Notes: generated from the letters alone by a model not told the origin. A stretch of 64,000 nucleotides of DNA from Rhodobacter viridis (GCF_003217355.1 NZ_QJTK01000002.1:372001-436000), one strand, 5' to 3'. Shown: positions 35,342-44,913, counted from the first letter of the stretch. A program made the numbers and translations.

Positions 35342-38300
35342 TTGCGTTTCACCCGCCTGCGACTGAACGGCTTCAAGAGCTTCGTCGATCCGACCGACCT
35401 TGTGATCCACGACGGCCTGACCGGCGTCGTGGGTCCGAACGGCTGCGGCAAGTCGAACCTGCTCGAAGCTTTGCGCTGGGTGATGGGCGAAACCCGCGCC
35501 AGTGCGATGCGCGGCGGCGGGATGGAGGATGTGATCTTCGCGGGCGCCGCCACCCGCGGCGCGCGGCATTTTGCGGAAGTCTCGCTGTCGATCGACAACA
35601 GCGAACGGCTGGCGCCGTCGGGCTTCAACGAGGCCGACACGCTGGAAATCGTGCGCCGGATCACCCGCGATGCCGGGTCCGCCTACAAGGTCAACACCAA
35701 GGATGTCCGCGCGCGGGATGTGCAGATGCTGTTCGCCGATGCCTCGACCGGGGCGCACAGCCCGGCGCTGGTGCGGCAGGGGCAGATTTCGGAACTGATC
35801 AACGCCAAGCCGAAAGCCCGCCGCCGGATTCTGGAAGAGGCTGCGGGGATCTCGGGCCTTTATCAGCGCCGGCACGAGGCGGAGTTGAAACTGTCGGGGG
35901 CCGAGCAGAATCTGGCGCGCGTCGATGACGTGCTTGACCAGCTTGGCGGGCAGTTGGCCGCGCTCGCCCGGCAGGTGCGGCAGGCGGTGCGGTATCGCGA
36001 GATCGGCAATGATCTGCGCAATGCCGAGGGGATGCTTCTCTATCGGCGCTGGCGCGAGGCCGATCTGGCCCGGGCCGAGGCGGAGAACGCGCTGCGCTCG
36101 GCGATGATGGGCGCGGCGCAGGCGGAATTGGCGTCCCGCGCGGCGGCGAAGGCGCGGGCGGGGCAGGAAGATGCCCTGCCGCCCTTGCGCGAGGAAGAGG
36201 CGATTGCCGGGGCGATCCTGCAACGGCTTGTGTTGCAACGCGACGCGCTCTCGGATGCCGAGGCGCAGGCGGCGGCGCGGATCGACAGTCTGAAGTCGCG
36301 CATCGCGCAGCTCGATCGCGACATGGAACGCGAAGCCGGGCTGAATCGCGATGCGGGGGAAACCATCGCCCGGCTCGACTGGGAAATGGGCCAGTTGCTC
36401 AAGGCCACCGAGGGGCACGAGGACAAGCTGGAAGCGGCCTCCGAGGCTTCGGCCGAAGCGGCGGCGGTTCTGGCCGAGCGGGAAGCGAACCTGAGCGAAG
36501 GCACCGAGGATGTGGCCCGGCTGGCGGCGCGGCATGGCTCGGTGACGCGGCTCGTGTCGGACAACCGCGCGACGGTGGCCAAGGCCGAGGCGGAGGCGGA
36601 ACGGGCGTCCGATGCCGCCGAGGCCGCGGCCGAGGCGCTGGAGCGCGCCGAGGAGGCGTTCGAGGCCGCCCAGACTGCGCAGGAAGAAGCGCAGGATCAG
36701 GCCGAAGCCGCCGAGGAAGCGCTGATTGCGGCGGATGAGGCCCGCGGCGTCGTGCAGGCGCGCGAAAGCACCGCCCGCGCCGCGCGGTCCGAGGCCGAGG
36801 GCGAGGCGGGCGCACTGCGGGCCGAGGTGGCGGCTTTGGCCCGGCTTGTCGAACGCGAGGCGGCGAGCGGGCATCAGCTTCTGGATCGGGTGCGGGTGAA
36901 AAGCGGCTACGAGGCGGCTCTGGGCGCGGCCTTGGCCGATGATCTGCGCGCGCCGGAGGTGGAGGCCGAGGCCCGCTCCGGCTGGGGTGTGCTGCCCGAT
37001 TACGCGGTGGTGCAGCCGTTGCCCGCGGGGATCGAGCCGCTCTCTGCCCATGTCGACGTGCCTGATGTGCTGCGCCGTCGCATCGCGCAGATCGGCCTTG
37101 TGGCCGATGCAGCCGAGGGGGCGCGGCTGCAACCCGCGCTTGCGCCGGGGCAGCGGCTGGTGTCGCTCGCCGGGGACCTGTGGCGCTGGGACGGCTTTCG
37201 CGCCGGGGCCGAGGATGCGCCGACGGCGGCTGCGCTGCGGCTGCGCCAGCTCAACCGTCTGGTGGAACTCAAGCGCGATCTCGAGGAGGTCGCGGCCCGG
37301 GCCGATGGCGCGCGGCAGGCGCATGAGGCTTTGAGCCGGACGCTGGCCGAGGCATCGGCCGCCGACGCCCGCGCCCGCGATGCGCGTCGCGCCGCCGATA
37401 CGCGGCTGGCCGAGGCGGGGCGGGCGCTCAGCCGTGCCGAAGCGGATCGTTCGATTTCCGCGGGCAAACTCGAAGCGGCGCGGATGGCGGTGAAGCGTTA
37501 CGGCGACGAGGCCGGATCGGCGCGGCTCGCTTTGGCCGAGGCCGAGGCGCAACTGGCCGCGCTGCCCGATCTGGACGCCGCGCGCGGTGCCGTCGAGGCG
37601 ATCAAGCTGACGGTGGAAGCGGCGCGGGTGACGATGCTGACCCGCCGCGCCGCGCATGACGAGATCCGCCGCGAGGGCGAGGCAAGGCTGCGGCGGCGGC
37701 AGGAGATCACCAAGGAAATTTCGGGCTGGCGGCACCGGTTGGAGACGGCCGAGAAGCGGTCCGCCGAACTGGCCTCGCGGCGCGAGGAGGCGGTGGGGGA
37801 ACTCGAAGACGCCGCCGCCGCGCCCGAGGAACTGGCGGCAAAGCGCGACGAGTTGAATTCCGCGATCGAGACCGCCGAGGAACGGCGCGCGAAAGCCTCG
37901 GACCGGCTGGCCGAGGCGGAGGGCGCCTTGCGTCAGGCGCAGATGGCGGAACGCGATGCCGAACGCGCCGCCGGTGAGGCGCGCGAGGGCAAGGCCCGGG
38001 CCGAGGCGCGGCTTGATGCCGCCCGCGAAACCCAGGCCCATGCCGCCGAGCGGATCGAGGAGGCGATGGATCTGACGCCGCAGGCTTTGTTCGATGCGCT
38101 CGACGTCGACCCGGAGAAGATGCCCGCCGCCGAGGCGCTGGAAATCGAGGTCGCGCGGCTCAAACGCGCTCGCGAGGCCTTGGGCGCCGTGAACCTGCGC
38201 GCCGAGGAAGACCTGCGCGAGGTGCAGGGCGAACATGACGGGCTGGCGCAGGAAAAGACCGATCTGGAGGAAGCGATCCGCAAGCTGCGCTCGGGCATCG

Positions 38301-38800
38301 CCGGGCTGAACCGCGAGGGGCGCGAGCGGTTGCTGACGGCTTACGAGCAGGTCAACGAAAGCTTCCGCACGCTCTTCACCCACCTCTTCGGCGGTGGTTC
38401 GGCCAGTCTGCAACTGGTCGAAAGCGATGACCCGCTGGAAGCCGGGCTCGAGATCATGTGCCAGCCGCCGGGCAAGAAGCTCTCCACCCTCAGCCTGCTG
38501 TCGGGCGGCGAGCAGACGCTGACCGCGATGGCGCTGATCTTTGCCGTTTTCCTTGCCAACCCGGCGCCGATCTGCGTGCTCGACGAGGTGGATGCGCCCT
38601 TGGACGATGCCAACGTCACCCGGTTCTGTGACCTGCTCGATGAAATGACCCGCCGCACCGACACGCGGTTTCTGATCATCACCCACCATGCGGTGACGAT
38701 GAGCCGGATGGACCGGCTTTTCGGCGTGACGATGCAGGAACAAGGCGTCAGCCAACTGGTCTCGGTCGATCTGAAGAAGGCCGAGCAGCTGGTGGCCTGA
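35342..38800 (+). CDS. smc: Chromosome segregation ATPase SMC
   Basis: 1152 residues. Forms the condensin core that organises the nucleoid. Walker A GPNGCGKS is at 31-38; long coiled coils flank a hinge at about 510-640; the C-terminal head has signature LSGGEQTLTAMAL and Walker B VLDEVDAPLDD. I choose the TTG at 35342 because the family N-terminus begins immediately before RFTRLRLNGFKSF; a TTG at 35288 would add 18 atypical residues. Neither has a strong ribosome site. Partner genes scpA/scpB are not in the window. Confidence 0.95.
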   Translation: MRFTRLRLNGFKSFVDPTDLVIHDGLTGVVGPNGCGKSNLLEALRWVMGETRASAMRGGGMEDVIFAGAATRGARHFAEVSLSIDNSERLAPSGFNEADTLEIVRRITRDAGSAYKVNTKDVRARDVQMLFADASTGAHSPALVRQGQISELINAKPKARRRILEEAAGISGLYQRRHEAELKLSGAEQNLARVDDVLDQLGGQLAALARQVRQAVRYREIGNDLRNAEGMLLYRRWREADLARAEAENALRSAMMGAAQAELASRAAAKARAGQEDALPPLREEEAIAGAILQRLVLQRDALSDAEAQAAARIDSLKSRIAQLDRDMEREAGLNRDAGETIARLDWEMGQLLKATEGHEDKLEAASEASAEAAAVLAEREANLSEGTEDVARLAARHGSVTRLVSDNRATVAKAEAEAERASDAAEAAAEALERAEEAFEAAQTAQEEAQDQAEAAEEALIAADEARGVVQARESTARAARSEAEGEAGALRAEVAALARLVEREAASGHQLLDRVRVKSGYEAALGAALADDLRAPEVEAEARSGWGVLPDYAVVQPLPAGIEPLSAHVDVPDVLRRRIAQIGLVADAAEGARLQPALAPGQRLVSLAGDLWRWDGFRAGAEDAPTAAALRLRQLNRLVELKRDLEEVAARADGARQAHEALSRTLAEASAADARARDARRAADTRLAEAGRALSRAEADRSISAGKLEAARMAVKRYGDEAGSARLALAEAEAQLAALPDLDAARGAVEAIKLTVEAARVTMLTRRAAHDEIRREGEARLRRRQEITKEISGWRHRLETAEKRSAELASRREEAVGELEDAAAAPEELAAKRDELNSAIETAEERRAKASDRLAEAEGALRQAQMAERDAERAAGEAREGKARAEARLDAARETQAHAAERIEEAMDLTPQALFDALDVDPEKMPAAEALEIEVARLKRAREALGAVNLRAEEDLREVQGEHDGLAQEKTDLEEAIRKLRSGIAGLNREGRERLLTAYEQVNESFRTLFTHLFGGGSASLQLVESDDPLEAGLEIMCQPPGKKLSTLSLLSGGEQTLTAMALIFAVFLANPAPICVLDEVDAPLDDANVTRFCDLLDEMTRRTDTRFLIITHHAVTMSRMDRLFGVTMQEQGVSQLVSVDLKKAEQLVA

Positions 38801-38854
38801 CGGGGCTTGATGCAGACCCGGCAATCGGACAATCCTTGCCGAAAGGAGGCCCAG

Positions 38855-39313
38855 ATGATCCGTCCGTTCGTCCCCGCTTTCGCTGCAATTCTGGCGGCTC
38901 TGCCTGCGCAGGCGCAGGTGATGGCCGATCCCGATGTCGTTGCCGCCTTCCTGCAGGACTACGGTCTGAAGGTCGATCCGGGCAGGGACGATCAGGGCGA
39001 TCCGATGCTCTCGAGCGAGGTCGATGACACGAAATTCGACGTCTATTTCTATGGCTGCACGCAGACGCGCGACTGCACCTCGGTCGCGTTTTCGGCGGTG
39101 TTCCTGACCGAAGAGCCGATGAAATACGCGATGCTGAACGGCTGGAACAAGAACGCCCGCTTTGGCCGCGCCTATGTCGACGGCGACGGCAATGCGGTGA
39201 TCGAATATGACGTGAACCTCGACAAGGATGGCGTGGGCGGAAAGAATTTCACCGACACCATCGACATCTGGCGCAGCTTGCTGGATGACTTCCGCAATCA
39301 CATCAACTGGTAA
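38855..39313 (+). CDS. YbjN-domain periplasmic protein
   Basis: 152 residues. A signal peptide (cleavage after PAQAQ, about residue 21) precedes a YbjN-like domain with KFDVYFYGC, NGWNKNARFGRAYVD and the DTIDIWRSLLDDF end. Two cysteines in GCTQTRDC may form a disulfide. Function of the family is poorly defined. AAAGGAGG lies five bases before the ATG at 38855, one of the strongest ribosome sites in the window, which decides the start. It lies 54 bp after smc. Confidence 0.85.
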   Translation: MIRPFVPAFAAILAALPAQAQVMADPDVVAAFLQDYGLKVDPGRDDQGDPMLSSEVDDTKFDVYFYGCTQTRDCTSVAFSAVFLTEEPMKYAMLNGWNKNARFGRAYVDGDGNAVIEYDVNLDKDGVGGKNFTDTIDIWRSLLDDFRNHINW

Positions 39314-39325
39314 GGCAAAGATCCC

Positions 39326-39787
39326 ATGGCATCCGCAATCGAAGCCCGTCTGAGCGCGCTCAACATCACGCTTCCCGACGCCCCCGCCCCGGCGGCGAAT
39401 TACGTGCCTTTCGTGCGCACCGGCAATCAGATCTTCGTCTCGGGTCAGGTTTCCTCGGGGCCGGACGGGTTCATCAAGGGCAAGCTGGGCGCTGACATGA
39501 GCGTCGAAGAGGGCGCCGCCGCCGCGCGGCGGTGCGGCCTCGCGCTGATCGCGCAGGCCCGGGCCGCGGTGGGCGATCTGGACAAGGTGAAGCGGGTGGT
39601 GAAGCTCGTGGGCTTCGTCAATTCCACGGTTGATTTCACCGACCAGCCCAAGGTGGTGAACGGCTGCTCGGACCTCATGGTCGAGGTCTTTGGCGAGGCA
39701 GGCCGTCATGCGCGCTCGGCCGTGTCTGCCGCTTCGCTGCCCTTCGGCGTCGCGGTCGAGATCGAGGCGATCTTCGAGGTGGAATGA
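39326..39787 (+). CDS. RidA/YjgF-family protein
   Basis: 153 residues, the longer RidA subgroup. RidA enzymes deaminate reactive enamine/imine intermediates from PLP enzymes. The motif RSAVSAASLPFGVAVEIEA matches the family C-terminus (normally RxxV...LPxxxxVE), with the conserved Arg present; FVSGQVSSGPDG is the N-terminal block. It lies 12 bp after the YbjN gene and overlaps the next gene by 4 bp. Confidence 0.9.
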   Translation: MASAIEARLSALNITLPDAPAPAANYVPFVRTGNQIFVSGQVSSGPDGFIKGKLGADMSVEEGAAAARRCGLALIAQARAAVGDLDKVKRVVKLVGFVNSTVDFTDQPKVVNGCSDLMVEVFGEAGRHARSAVSAASLPFGVAVEIEAIFEVE

Positions 39788-40542
39788 TGCATCCCCTGCC
39801 TGCGGCCTTCCTGACCCGCCCCATCGCGCATCGCGCGTTGCATGACCGGGCCGCCGGGCGGCCCGAGAACAGCCGCGCTGCGGTGCGGGCGGCGGTGGCC
39901 GCGGGCTACGGCATCGAGATCGACCTGCAACCCTCGGCCGATGGCGTGCCGATGGTGTTTCACGATTATGATCTGCGGCGGCTGACCGGGGTTCCCGGTC
40001 GGCTGCGCGGCCTGACGGCGGCGGAGCTGTCCGAGATCCCGCTTTTGGGCGGCGACGAGGGCATTCCGACCTTGGCCGAGGTCCTGGCGATCGTCGATGG
40101 CCAGGTGCCGCTGCTCATCGAGATCAAGGATCAGGATGGGGCGATGGGGCCGGATGTCGGCCCGCTTGAGACCGCCACCGCGCGGGTTCTGACGGGTTAT
40201 GCCGGGCCGGTGGCGGTGATGTCCTTCAACCCGAATGCGGTGCTCGCCTTCCATCTGGAGGCGCCCGGGGTGCCGGTCGGCCTGACGACCTCGGCCTATC
40301 ACGCCGATCACTGGCCGCTTCTGCCCGCGACTGTGCGGGCGCATCTGGCGGGCATTCCTGATTTCGAGCGGGTGGGGGCCTCGTTCATCTCGCATGAGGC
40401 CGCCGATCTGGGCTCGGCCCGGGTGGCCGAGCTGAAAGCCAAAGGGGCGGCGATCCTGTGCTGGACGATCCGCTCGCCCGAGGCCGAGGCCGACGCGCGG
40501 AAGATCGCGCAAAACATCACCTTCGAGGGCTACGCCGCTTGA
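39784..40542 (+). CDS. Glycerophosphodiester phosphodiesterase
   Basis: 252 residues of the GDPD TIM-barrel family; cleaves glycerophosphodiesters to sn-glycerol-3-phosphate and an alcohol. Catalytic and metal residues are in IAHRAL, PENSRAA, IEIDLQPSADGVPMVFHD, and IEIKDQ. No signal peptide, so cytoplasmic. The ATG at 39784 overlaps the RidA stop; the adjoining ATG at 39787 is equally possible. Confidence 0.9.
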   Translation: MMHPLPAAFLTRPIAHRALHDRAAGRPENSRAAVRAAVAAGYGIEIDLQPSADGVPMVFHDYDLRRLTGVPGRLRGLTAAELSEIPLLGGDEGIPTLAEVLAIVDGQVPLLIEIKDQDGAMGPDVGPLETATARVLTGYAGPVAVMSFNPNAVLAFHLEAPGVPVGLTTSAYHADHWPLLPATVRAHLAGIPDFERVGASFISHEAADLGSARVAELKAKGAAILCWTIRSPEAEADARKIAQNITFEGYAA

Positions 40543-40594
40543 CCCTTTCCCCCGGCGCCCCATCCTTCTGGGAAATGGTGCGGGGGGCCCTTTT

Positions 40595-41764
40595 TTGGAA
40601 AGCGTTGAAGTTTCTGTTCTTGCAGCCCTTTCAACGATCCCGGCGGCAGACTGGGACGCCTGCGCCTGCCCCGAAACCGCCGAGGGCGGCCGCCCCTGCG
40701 ACCCTTTCACCACGCATCGGTTCCTGAGCGCGCTTGAAGACTCGGGCTCGGTCGGACCCGGCACCGGCTGGACGCCGCATCATCTGGTGGCCCGGCATGC
40801 GGGCGCGGTGATCGCCGTCGCCCCCTTTTACCGCAAGAGCCATTCGCAGGGCGAATATGTCTTCGACCATGCCTGGGCCGAGGCCTGGCATCGGGCGGGC
40901 GGCAGTTATTATCCGAAGCTTCAGGGCGCCGTGCCCTTCACCCCGGTCACCGGGCGGCGGCTTCTGTGCCGTCCGGGGCAGGAGGACATCGGGCAGGCCG
41001 CGCTGTTGCAGGCGATGGCAGAGCTGACGCGGCGGGGCGGCCATTCCTCGGCGCATCTGACCTTTTGCTCTGAGGCCGAGGCCGAGGCGGCAACCTCCGA
41101 GGGCTGGCTGCATCGCATGGGCGTGCAGTTCCATTGGGAAAACCGCGGCTACGACAGCTACGAGGCGTTTCTGGCCACCCTTGCCTCGCGCAAGCGCAAG
41201 GCGTTGCGCAAGGAACGCGAGCGGGCGCAGGCTTTTGGCGGCACGATCCGGGCGCTGACCGGCGCGGCGATCGAGGAGCATCATTGGGAAGCGATGTGGG
41301 CCTTTTATCAGGACACCGGGGCGCGGAAATGGGGCCGCCCCTATCTGACCCGCGCCTTCTTTGACGCGGTGCATGCGATGCGCGACGAGGTGCTCTTGAT
41401 CGTGGCCGAGCGGGATGGCCGGGCTGTGGCCGGGGCGCTCAATTTCATCGGGCGGGATACGCTTTACGGCCGCTATTGGGGCTGCCTCGAGGATCACGCC
41501 TTCCTGCATTTCGAACTGTGCTACCATCAGGCGGTCGACTGGGCGATTGCCGAAGGCTTCGCCCGGGTCGAGGCCGGGGCGCAGGGCGAACACAAGCTGG
41601 CGCGCGGCTATCTGCCCGTGGTGACGCATTCGGTGCATCACATCCCGCATCCCGGCTTCCGCCGCGCCGTCGCCGAGTATCTGGAACAGGAGCGCGCGGC
41701 GGTGGCCGAGGAAGCCGATGCACTGGCAGAGCTTGGCCCCTATCGGGAAGCAGGGCGTATTTAG
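40595..41764 (+). CDS. FemAB-like GNAT-fold protein (DUF482 type)
   Basis: 389 residues from a TTG at 40595; no in-frame ATG fits near the N-terminus and no clear ribosome site is visible, so the start is uncertain. The fold is a double GNAT like FemAB aminoacyl- or acyl-transferases: FYRKSHSQGEYVFDHAWAEA (split), LASRKRKALRKERERA, and GALNFIGRDTLYGRYWG. Its acceptor is unknown. The stop codon lies inside a family A repeat, which encodes the last residues GRI. Confidence 0.82.
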   Translation: MESVEVSVLAALSTIPAADWDACACPETAEGGRPCDPFTTHRFLSALEDSGSVGPGTGWTPHHLVARHAGAVIAVAPFYRKSHSQGEYVFDHAWAEAWHRAGGSYYPKLQGAVPFTPVTGRRLLCRPGQEDIGQAALLQAMAELTRRGGHSSAHLTFCSEAEAEAATSEGWLHRMGVQFHWENRGYDSYEAFLATLASRKRKALRKERERAQAFGGTIRALTGAAIEEHHWEAMWAFYQDTGARKWGRPYLTRAFFDAVHAMRDEVLLIVAERDGRAVAGALNFIGRDTLYGRYWGCLEDHAFLHFELCYHQAVDWAIAEGFARVEAGAQGEHKLARGYLPVVTHSVHHIPHPGFRRAVAEYLEQERAAVAEEADALAELGPYREAGRI

Positions 41765-41804
41765 TCCAAGAAAAAGCAGCGGGTTTTTCCTGGTCCAAAT
41801 ACGC
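41755..41804. repeat. Palindromic repeat family A, copy 2
   Basis: Arms GCGTATTTAGTCC/AAGAAAAA (41755-41775) and TTTTTC/CTGGTCCAAATACGC (41784-41804) pair with about three mismatches. The TAG in the left arm is the stop codon of the FemAB-like gene. Confidence 0.75.
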
Positions 41805-41836
41805 AAATCCCCCCGGGTCGCGCGGGCCGCGGAAAG

Positions 41837-41891
41837 GGGCGTATTTTCGCCAAGAAGAAGACCAGTGTTTCTTCTTGGCCCAAATACGCCC
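41837..41891. repeat. Palindromic repeat family A, copy 3
   Basis: Arms at 41837-41859 and 41869-41891 are inverted copies with GGGCGTATTT outside and CCAAGAAGAA inside, about two mismatches. It lies 14 bp after the peroxiredoxin stop on the minus strand and 72 bp after the FemAB-like stop, so it can terminate both convergent genes. Confidence 0.85.
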
Positions 41892-41905
41892 TTGCCGCCT
41901 TGGTG

Positions 41906-42394
41906 TCAGAGCGCCGAAAGCAGGGCTTCGCCCGCCGAGATTTCACACACGCCCGGGCTTTCCTCGCGGTTCAGCACCTTCACGGTGCCGTCTTCGACGA
42001 GCATCGCATAGCGGGCCGAGCGATCGATCAGGCCCACGGGCGGCGCCGAAAACGCCATTCCGATCGCCTTGGTGAAGCTCGCTTCCGCATCGGCCAGCAT
42101 CGTGATGCCGGCAGCCGTGGCCCCGGTCGCTTCGCCCCAGGCGGCCATCACGAAGGGGTCGTTGACAGAGACACAGACGATCTCGTCCACGCCCTTGGCG
42201 TCGAACTGCGGCTTGGTGCGGATGAAGCTCGGCACATGGGCGGTCGTGCAGACACCGGTGTAAGCGCCCGGAACGGCAAAGATCACCAACTTGCGCCCCT
42301 TGGTCAGCGCCGCCAGATCAACCGCTTCGGGGCCGTTGGCGCCGATCTTCAAAAGCGTTGCGCCGGGAAGTTTCTCCCCAACCGTAAGTGTCAT
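41906..42394 (-). CDS. Peroxiredoxin (Prx5 type)
   Basis: 162 residues. The peroxidatic cysteine is Cys49 in PGAYTGVCTTAHVP, the Prx5 signature. Cys74 and Cys150 (SPGVCEIS) are further cysteines, one of which may resolve. It reduces peroxides with a thiol donor; no fused glutaredoxin is present. It is divergent from a ferredoxin reductase-type gene across 76 bp, a sensible redox pairing. Confidence 0.92.
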   Translation of the reverse strand: MTLTVGEKLPGATLLKIGANGPEAVDLAALTKGRKLVIFAVPGAYTGVCTTAHVPSFIRTKPQFDAKGVDEIVCVSVNDPFVMAAWGEATGATAAGITMLADAEASFTKAIGMAFSAPPVGLIDRSARYAMLVEDGTVKVLNREESPGVCEISAGEALLSAL

Positions 42395-42470
42395 TGCGTT
42401 CTCCCTTCGCTTGGCACGGGCTGTGCATCAGGGATATAGGGGCGGGACGTGACATGACCAGAGGAAGACC

Positions 42471-43670
42471 ATGAGCGGCATCGTGATTGTGGGCGGCGGG
42501 CAGGCGGCGGCATCCTTGGCGGCGAAGGCGCGGGCCCTGGGATATGAGGGCGACGTGACCATTCTGGGCGAGGAACCGGTGGCCCCCTATCAGCGCCCGC
42601 CGCTGTCCAAGGCCTATCTTCTGGGCGAGATGCCGCTCGAACGGCTGACGCTGCGCGGTGACGACTGGTATGTGGCGAACCGGGTGACGTTGCGCGTGGG
42701 CACGAAGGTGACCGGCATCGACCGTGCCGCGAAGGCGGTGCTGATCGGCGACGAGCGGCTGAGCTATGACCATCTGGCGCTTTGTACCGGGGCGGTGCCG
42801 CGGCCCCTGCCGGTCGAGATGGGGGCCGAGGGGCTTGCGGGCATCTACACCCTGCGCGATCTCGCCGATACCGACGCGATGGCCGATGAATTCGTCGCCG
42901 GGCGCAATCTGGTCGTCGTGGGCGGCGGCTACATCGGGCTTGAGGCGGCGGCGGTGGCCAGCAAGCGTGGGCTGACCGCGAAACTCGTGCATACCCGGGC
43001 CCGCATCCTGCGCCGCGTCGCGGGGGTGGAAACCGCGAATGCGATCCGCGAGATGCACCGCGCGCATGGGGTCGAAATTCTGGAAGACATCGGCATCACC
43101 CGGGTCTTGGGTGAGGGTCGGGTGAGCGGCGTCGAACTGGCCGATGGCCGCATCCTGCCCGCCGATTTCATCGTCGTCGGCATCGGGGTCGATCCGCGCA
43201 CCGATCTGGCCGAGGCTGCGGGACTTGTGATCGACGAGGGCATCGCAGTCGATGAACAAGGCCGCACCTCTGATCCGAACATCTGGGCGGCGGGCGATTG
43301 CGCCGCGCTGCCGGGGCCGGAAGGGCGGATGCGGATCGAATCGGTCGGCAATGCCATCGACATGGGCGAACTCGTGGCCGAGAACATGTTGGGCGCCCGG
43401 AAAACTTATCAGCCGAAACCCTGGTTCTGGTCGGATCAGTTTTCCTCGAAACTGCAGATCGCGGGGCTTTGCACCGGTCATGACAAAGTGGTGACCCGCA
43501 CCACCGAGGGGCAGTCGTTTTGGTATTTCCGCAACGGGCACCTGATCGCCGTCGATGCGCTGGATGCGCCGCGCGCCTACATGATCGGCAAGCGGCTGAT
43601 CGAGGGTGGCAAGTCGGTGACGCCCGAGCAGGTGGCCGAGGCGACCGATCTCAAGGCGCTGATGGCATGA
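42471..43670 (+). CDS. FAD-dependent NAD(P)H-ferredoxin reductase
   Basis: 399 residues of the rhodocoxin/putidaredoxin reductase type. FAD motif IVGGGQAAA at 5-13, PYQRPPLSK, the NAD motif VVVGGGYIGLEAA, and IWAAGDCA near residue 275 are in order. A C-terminal reductase domain (about 320-399) follows. It would pass electrons from NADH to a 2Fe-2S ferredoxin, which is not nearby. It overlaps rsmD by ATGA. Confidence 0.9.
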   Translation: MSGIVIVGGGQAAASLAAKARALGYEGDVTILGEEPVAPYQRPPLSKAYLLGEMPLERLTLRGDDWYVANRVTLRVGTKVTGIDRAAKAVLIGDERLSYDHLALCTGAVPRPLPVEMGAEGLAGIYTLRDLADTDAMADEFVAGRNLVVVGGGYIGLEAAAVASKRGLTAKLVHTRARILRRVAGVETANAIREMHRAHGVEILEDIGITRVLGEGRVSGVELADGRILPADFIVVGIGVDPRTDLAEAAGLVIDEGIAVDEQGRTSDPNIWAAGDCAALPGPEGRMRIESVGNAIDMGELVAENMLGARKTYQPKPWFWSDQFSSKLQIAGLCTGHDKVVTRTTEGQSFWYFRNGHLIAVDALDAPRAYMIGKRLIEGGKSVTPEQVAEATDLKALMA

Positions 43671-44230
43671 GAATCATCGGCGGCGAGCGGCGGGGCCTGA
43701 AACTGACCGAGGTGGGCGAGGGCGACATGGGCGCGCATCTGCGCCCCACCACCGACCGGGTGCGCGAGAGCATCTTCAACCTTCTGATCAACGGCACCCA
43801 TGGCAACCCGATCCCGGGGGCGCGGGTGCTGGATTTGTTTGCGGGCACTGGCGCGCTGGGGCTCGAGGCTCTGTCCCGCGGCGCGGCCCGGGTGGCCTTT
43901 GTCGATGACGGCACGGCGGCACGGGTGCTTTTGCGCAAGAATGTCGAGCTGATGCGGGCGATGGGCGTGACCGACATCTGGCGCCGTGATGCGACAAACA
44001 TGGGGCCCTGCCGCGGTGCGGGCTATGGGCTGATTTTCCTCGATCCGCCCTATGGCATGGGGCTGGGGGAGAAGGCGCTTGCCTCCTGTCTGGCGCATGG
44101 CTGGATCGCCCCCGGTGCAATGGTGGTGTGGGAGGAAAACACGGCCCCCATCGTTCCCGAGCCGCTCGAGCAGATCGACCAGCGCCGCTATGGCGAGACG
44201 ATCGTGACCCTCGCCCGGATGCCGGCATGA
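43667..44230 (+). CDS. rsmD: 16S rRNA (guanine966-N2)-methyltransferase
   Basis: 187 residues. N-terminus MRIIGGERRG, S-adenosylmethionine motif DLFAGTGALGLEA (56-68) and catalytic DPPY (126-129) are diagnostic of RsmD. The ATG at 43667 overlaps the reductase stop and the stop overlaps the next gene, making a tightly coupled three-gene operon. Confidence 0.94.
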   Translation: MRIIGGERRGLKLTEVGEGDMGAHLRPTTDRVRESIFNLLINGTHGNPIPGARVLDLFAGTGALGLEALSRGAARVAFVDDGTAARVLLRKNVELMRAMGVTDIWRRDATNMGPCRGAGYGLIFLDPPYGMGLGEKALASCLAHGWIAPGAMVVWEENTAPIVPEPLEQIDQRRYGETIVTLARMPA

Positions 44231-44883
44231 GCGTGAAAGCCGTTCTGTTCGACTGCGACGGCGTGCTGGTCGACAGCGAACCGATGACCTTTCTGGCGCT
44301 GCAGGACGATCTGGCGGACCACGGGTTGCCTCTGACGATTCCGCAGATGGAAAAGATGTTCCTCGGCGGCACGCTGGAGCGCGTGCGGCAGGTGGCCAAC
44401 GACATGGGCGCTGGGCTGGCGCCCGCTTGGTGCGATTCCTTCTATGCCCGGCTTTACGCGATGCTGCGCGCGCGTGCCGAGTTGATGCCGGGGGTCGAAT
44501 CGCTGCTGGATCGGCTTGACGATGCGGGGATTCCCTATGCCGTCGGCTCGAACGGGCGACGCGCGAAGATGGAGGCGAGCCTTGGCCGCCATCCGGCGCT
44601 GTGGGCACGGCTCTCGGATCGGCTCTTTTCCGGGCAGGATCTGGGCTGTCCGAAACCGGCCCCCGATCTTTACCTGCACGCGGCAGCGTTCCTTGGGGTG
44701 GCGCCTGCGGAATGCGTGGTTGTCGAGGACAGTGGCCCCGGCGCGCAGGCGGCACGGGCGGCCGGAATGCGCTGCCTTGGCTATGCGCCGCACGGCGGGG
44801 CCGAGGCGCTGCTGGCTGCCGGGGCCGAGATCTTCACCGATCTGCATGAGATTCCGAAGCTGATCGGCCTTGCCCAAGGCTGA
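44227..44883 (+). CDS. HAD-superfamily hydrolase (phosphoglycolate phosphatase-like)
   Basis: 218 residues. Motif I is DCDGVLVDSE at 9-18 with nucleophile Asp9; VGSNGRR is motif II; Lys in LGCPKPAPDLY and VVEDSGPGAQAA complete the set. The helical cap places it in subfamily I (sugar phosphatase or phosphoglycolate phosphatase class). Substrate not identifiable. Confidence 0.88.
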   Translation: MSVKAVLFDCDGVLVDSEPMTFLALQDDLADHGLPLTIPQMEKMFLGGTLERVRQVANDMGAGLAPAWCDSFYARLYAMLRARAELMPGVESLLDRLDDAGIPYAVGSNGRRAKMEASLGRHPALWARLSDRLFSGQDLGCPKPAPDLYLHAAAFLGVAPAECVVVEDSGPGAQAARAAGMRCLGYAPHGGAEALLAAGAEIFTDLHEIPKLIGLAQG

Positions 44884-44913
44884 TCGCACAGCCTCAAGGG
44901 AATCGCAGGGCGC

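Noticed and set aside
35105..39709. Very long minus-strand open frame (over 1,500 codons) opposite smc
   Set aside because: Composition is an antisense mirror of the GC3-rich smc frame (Arg/Gly/Pro/His-rich, no domain). smc is beyond doubt, and no ribosome site fits.
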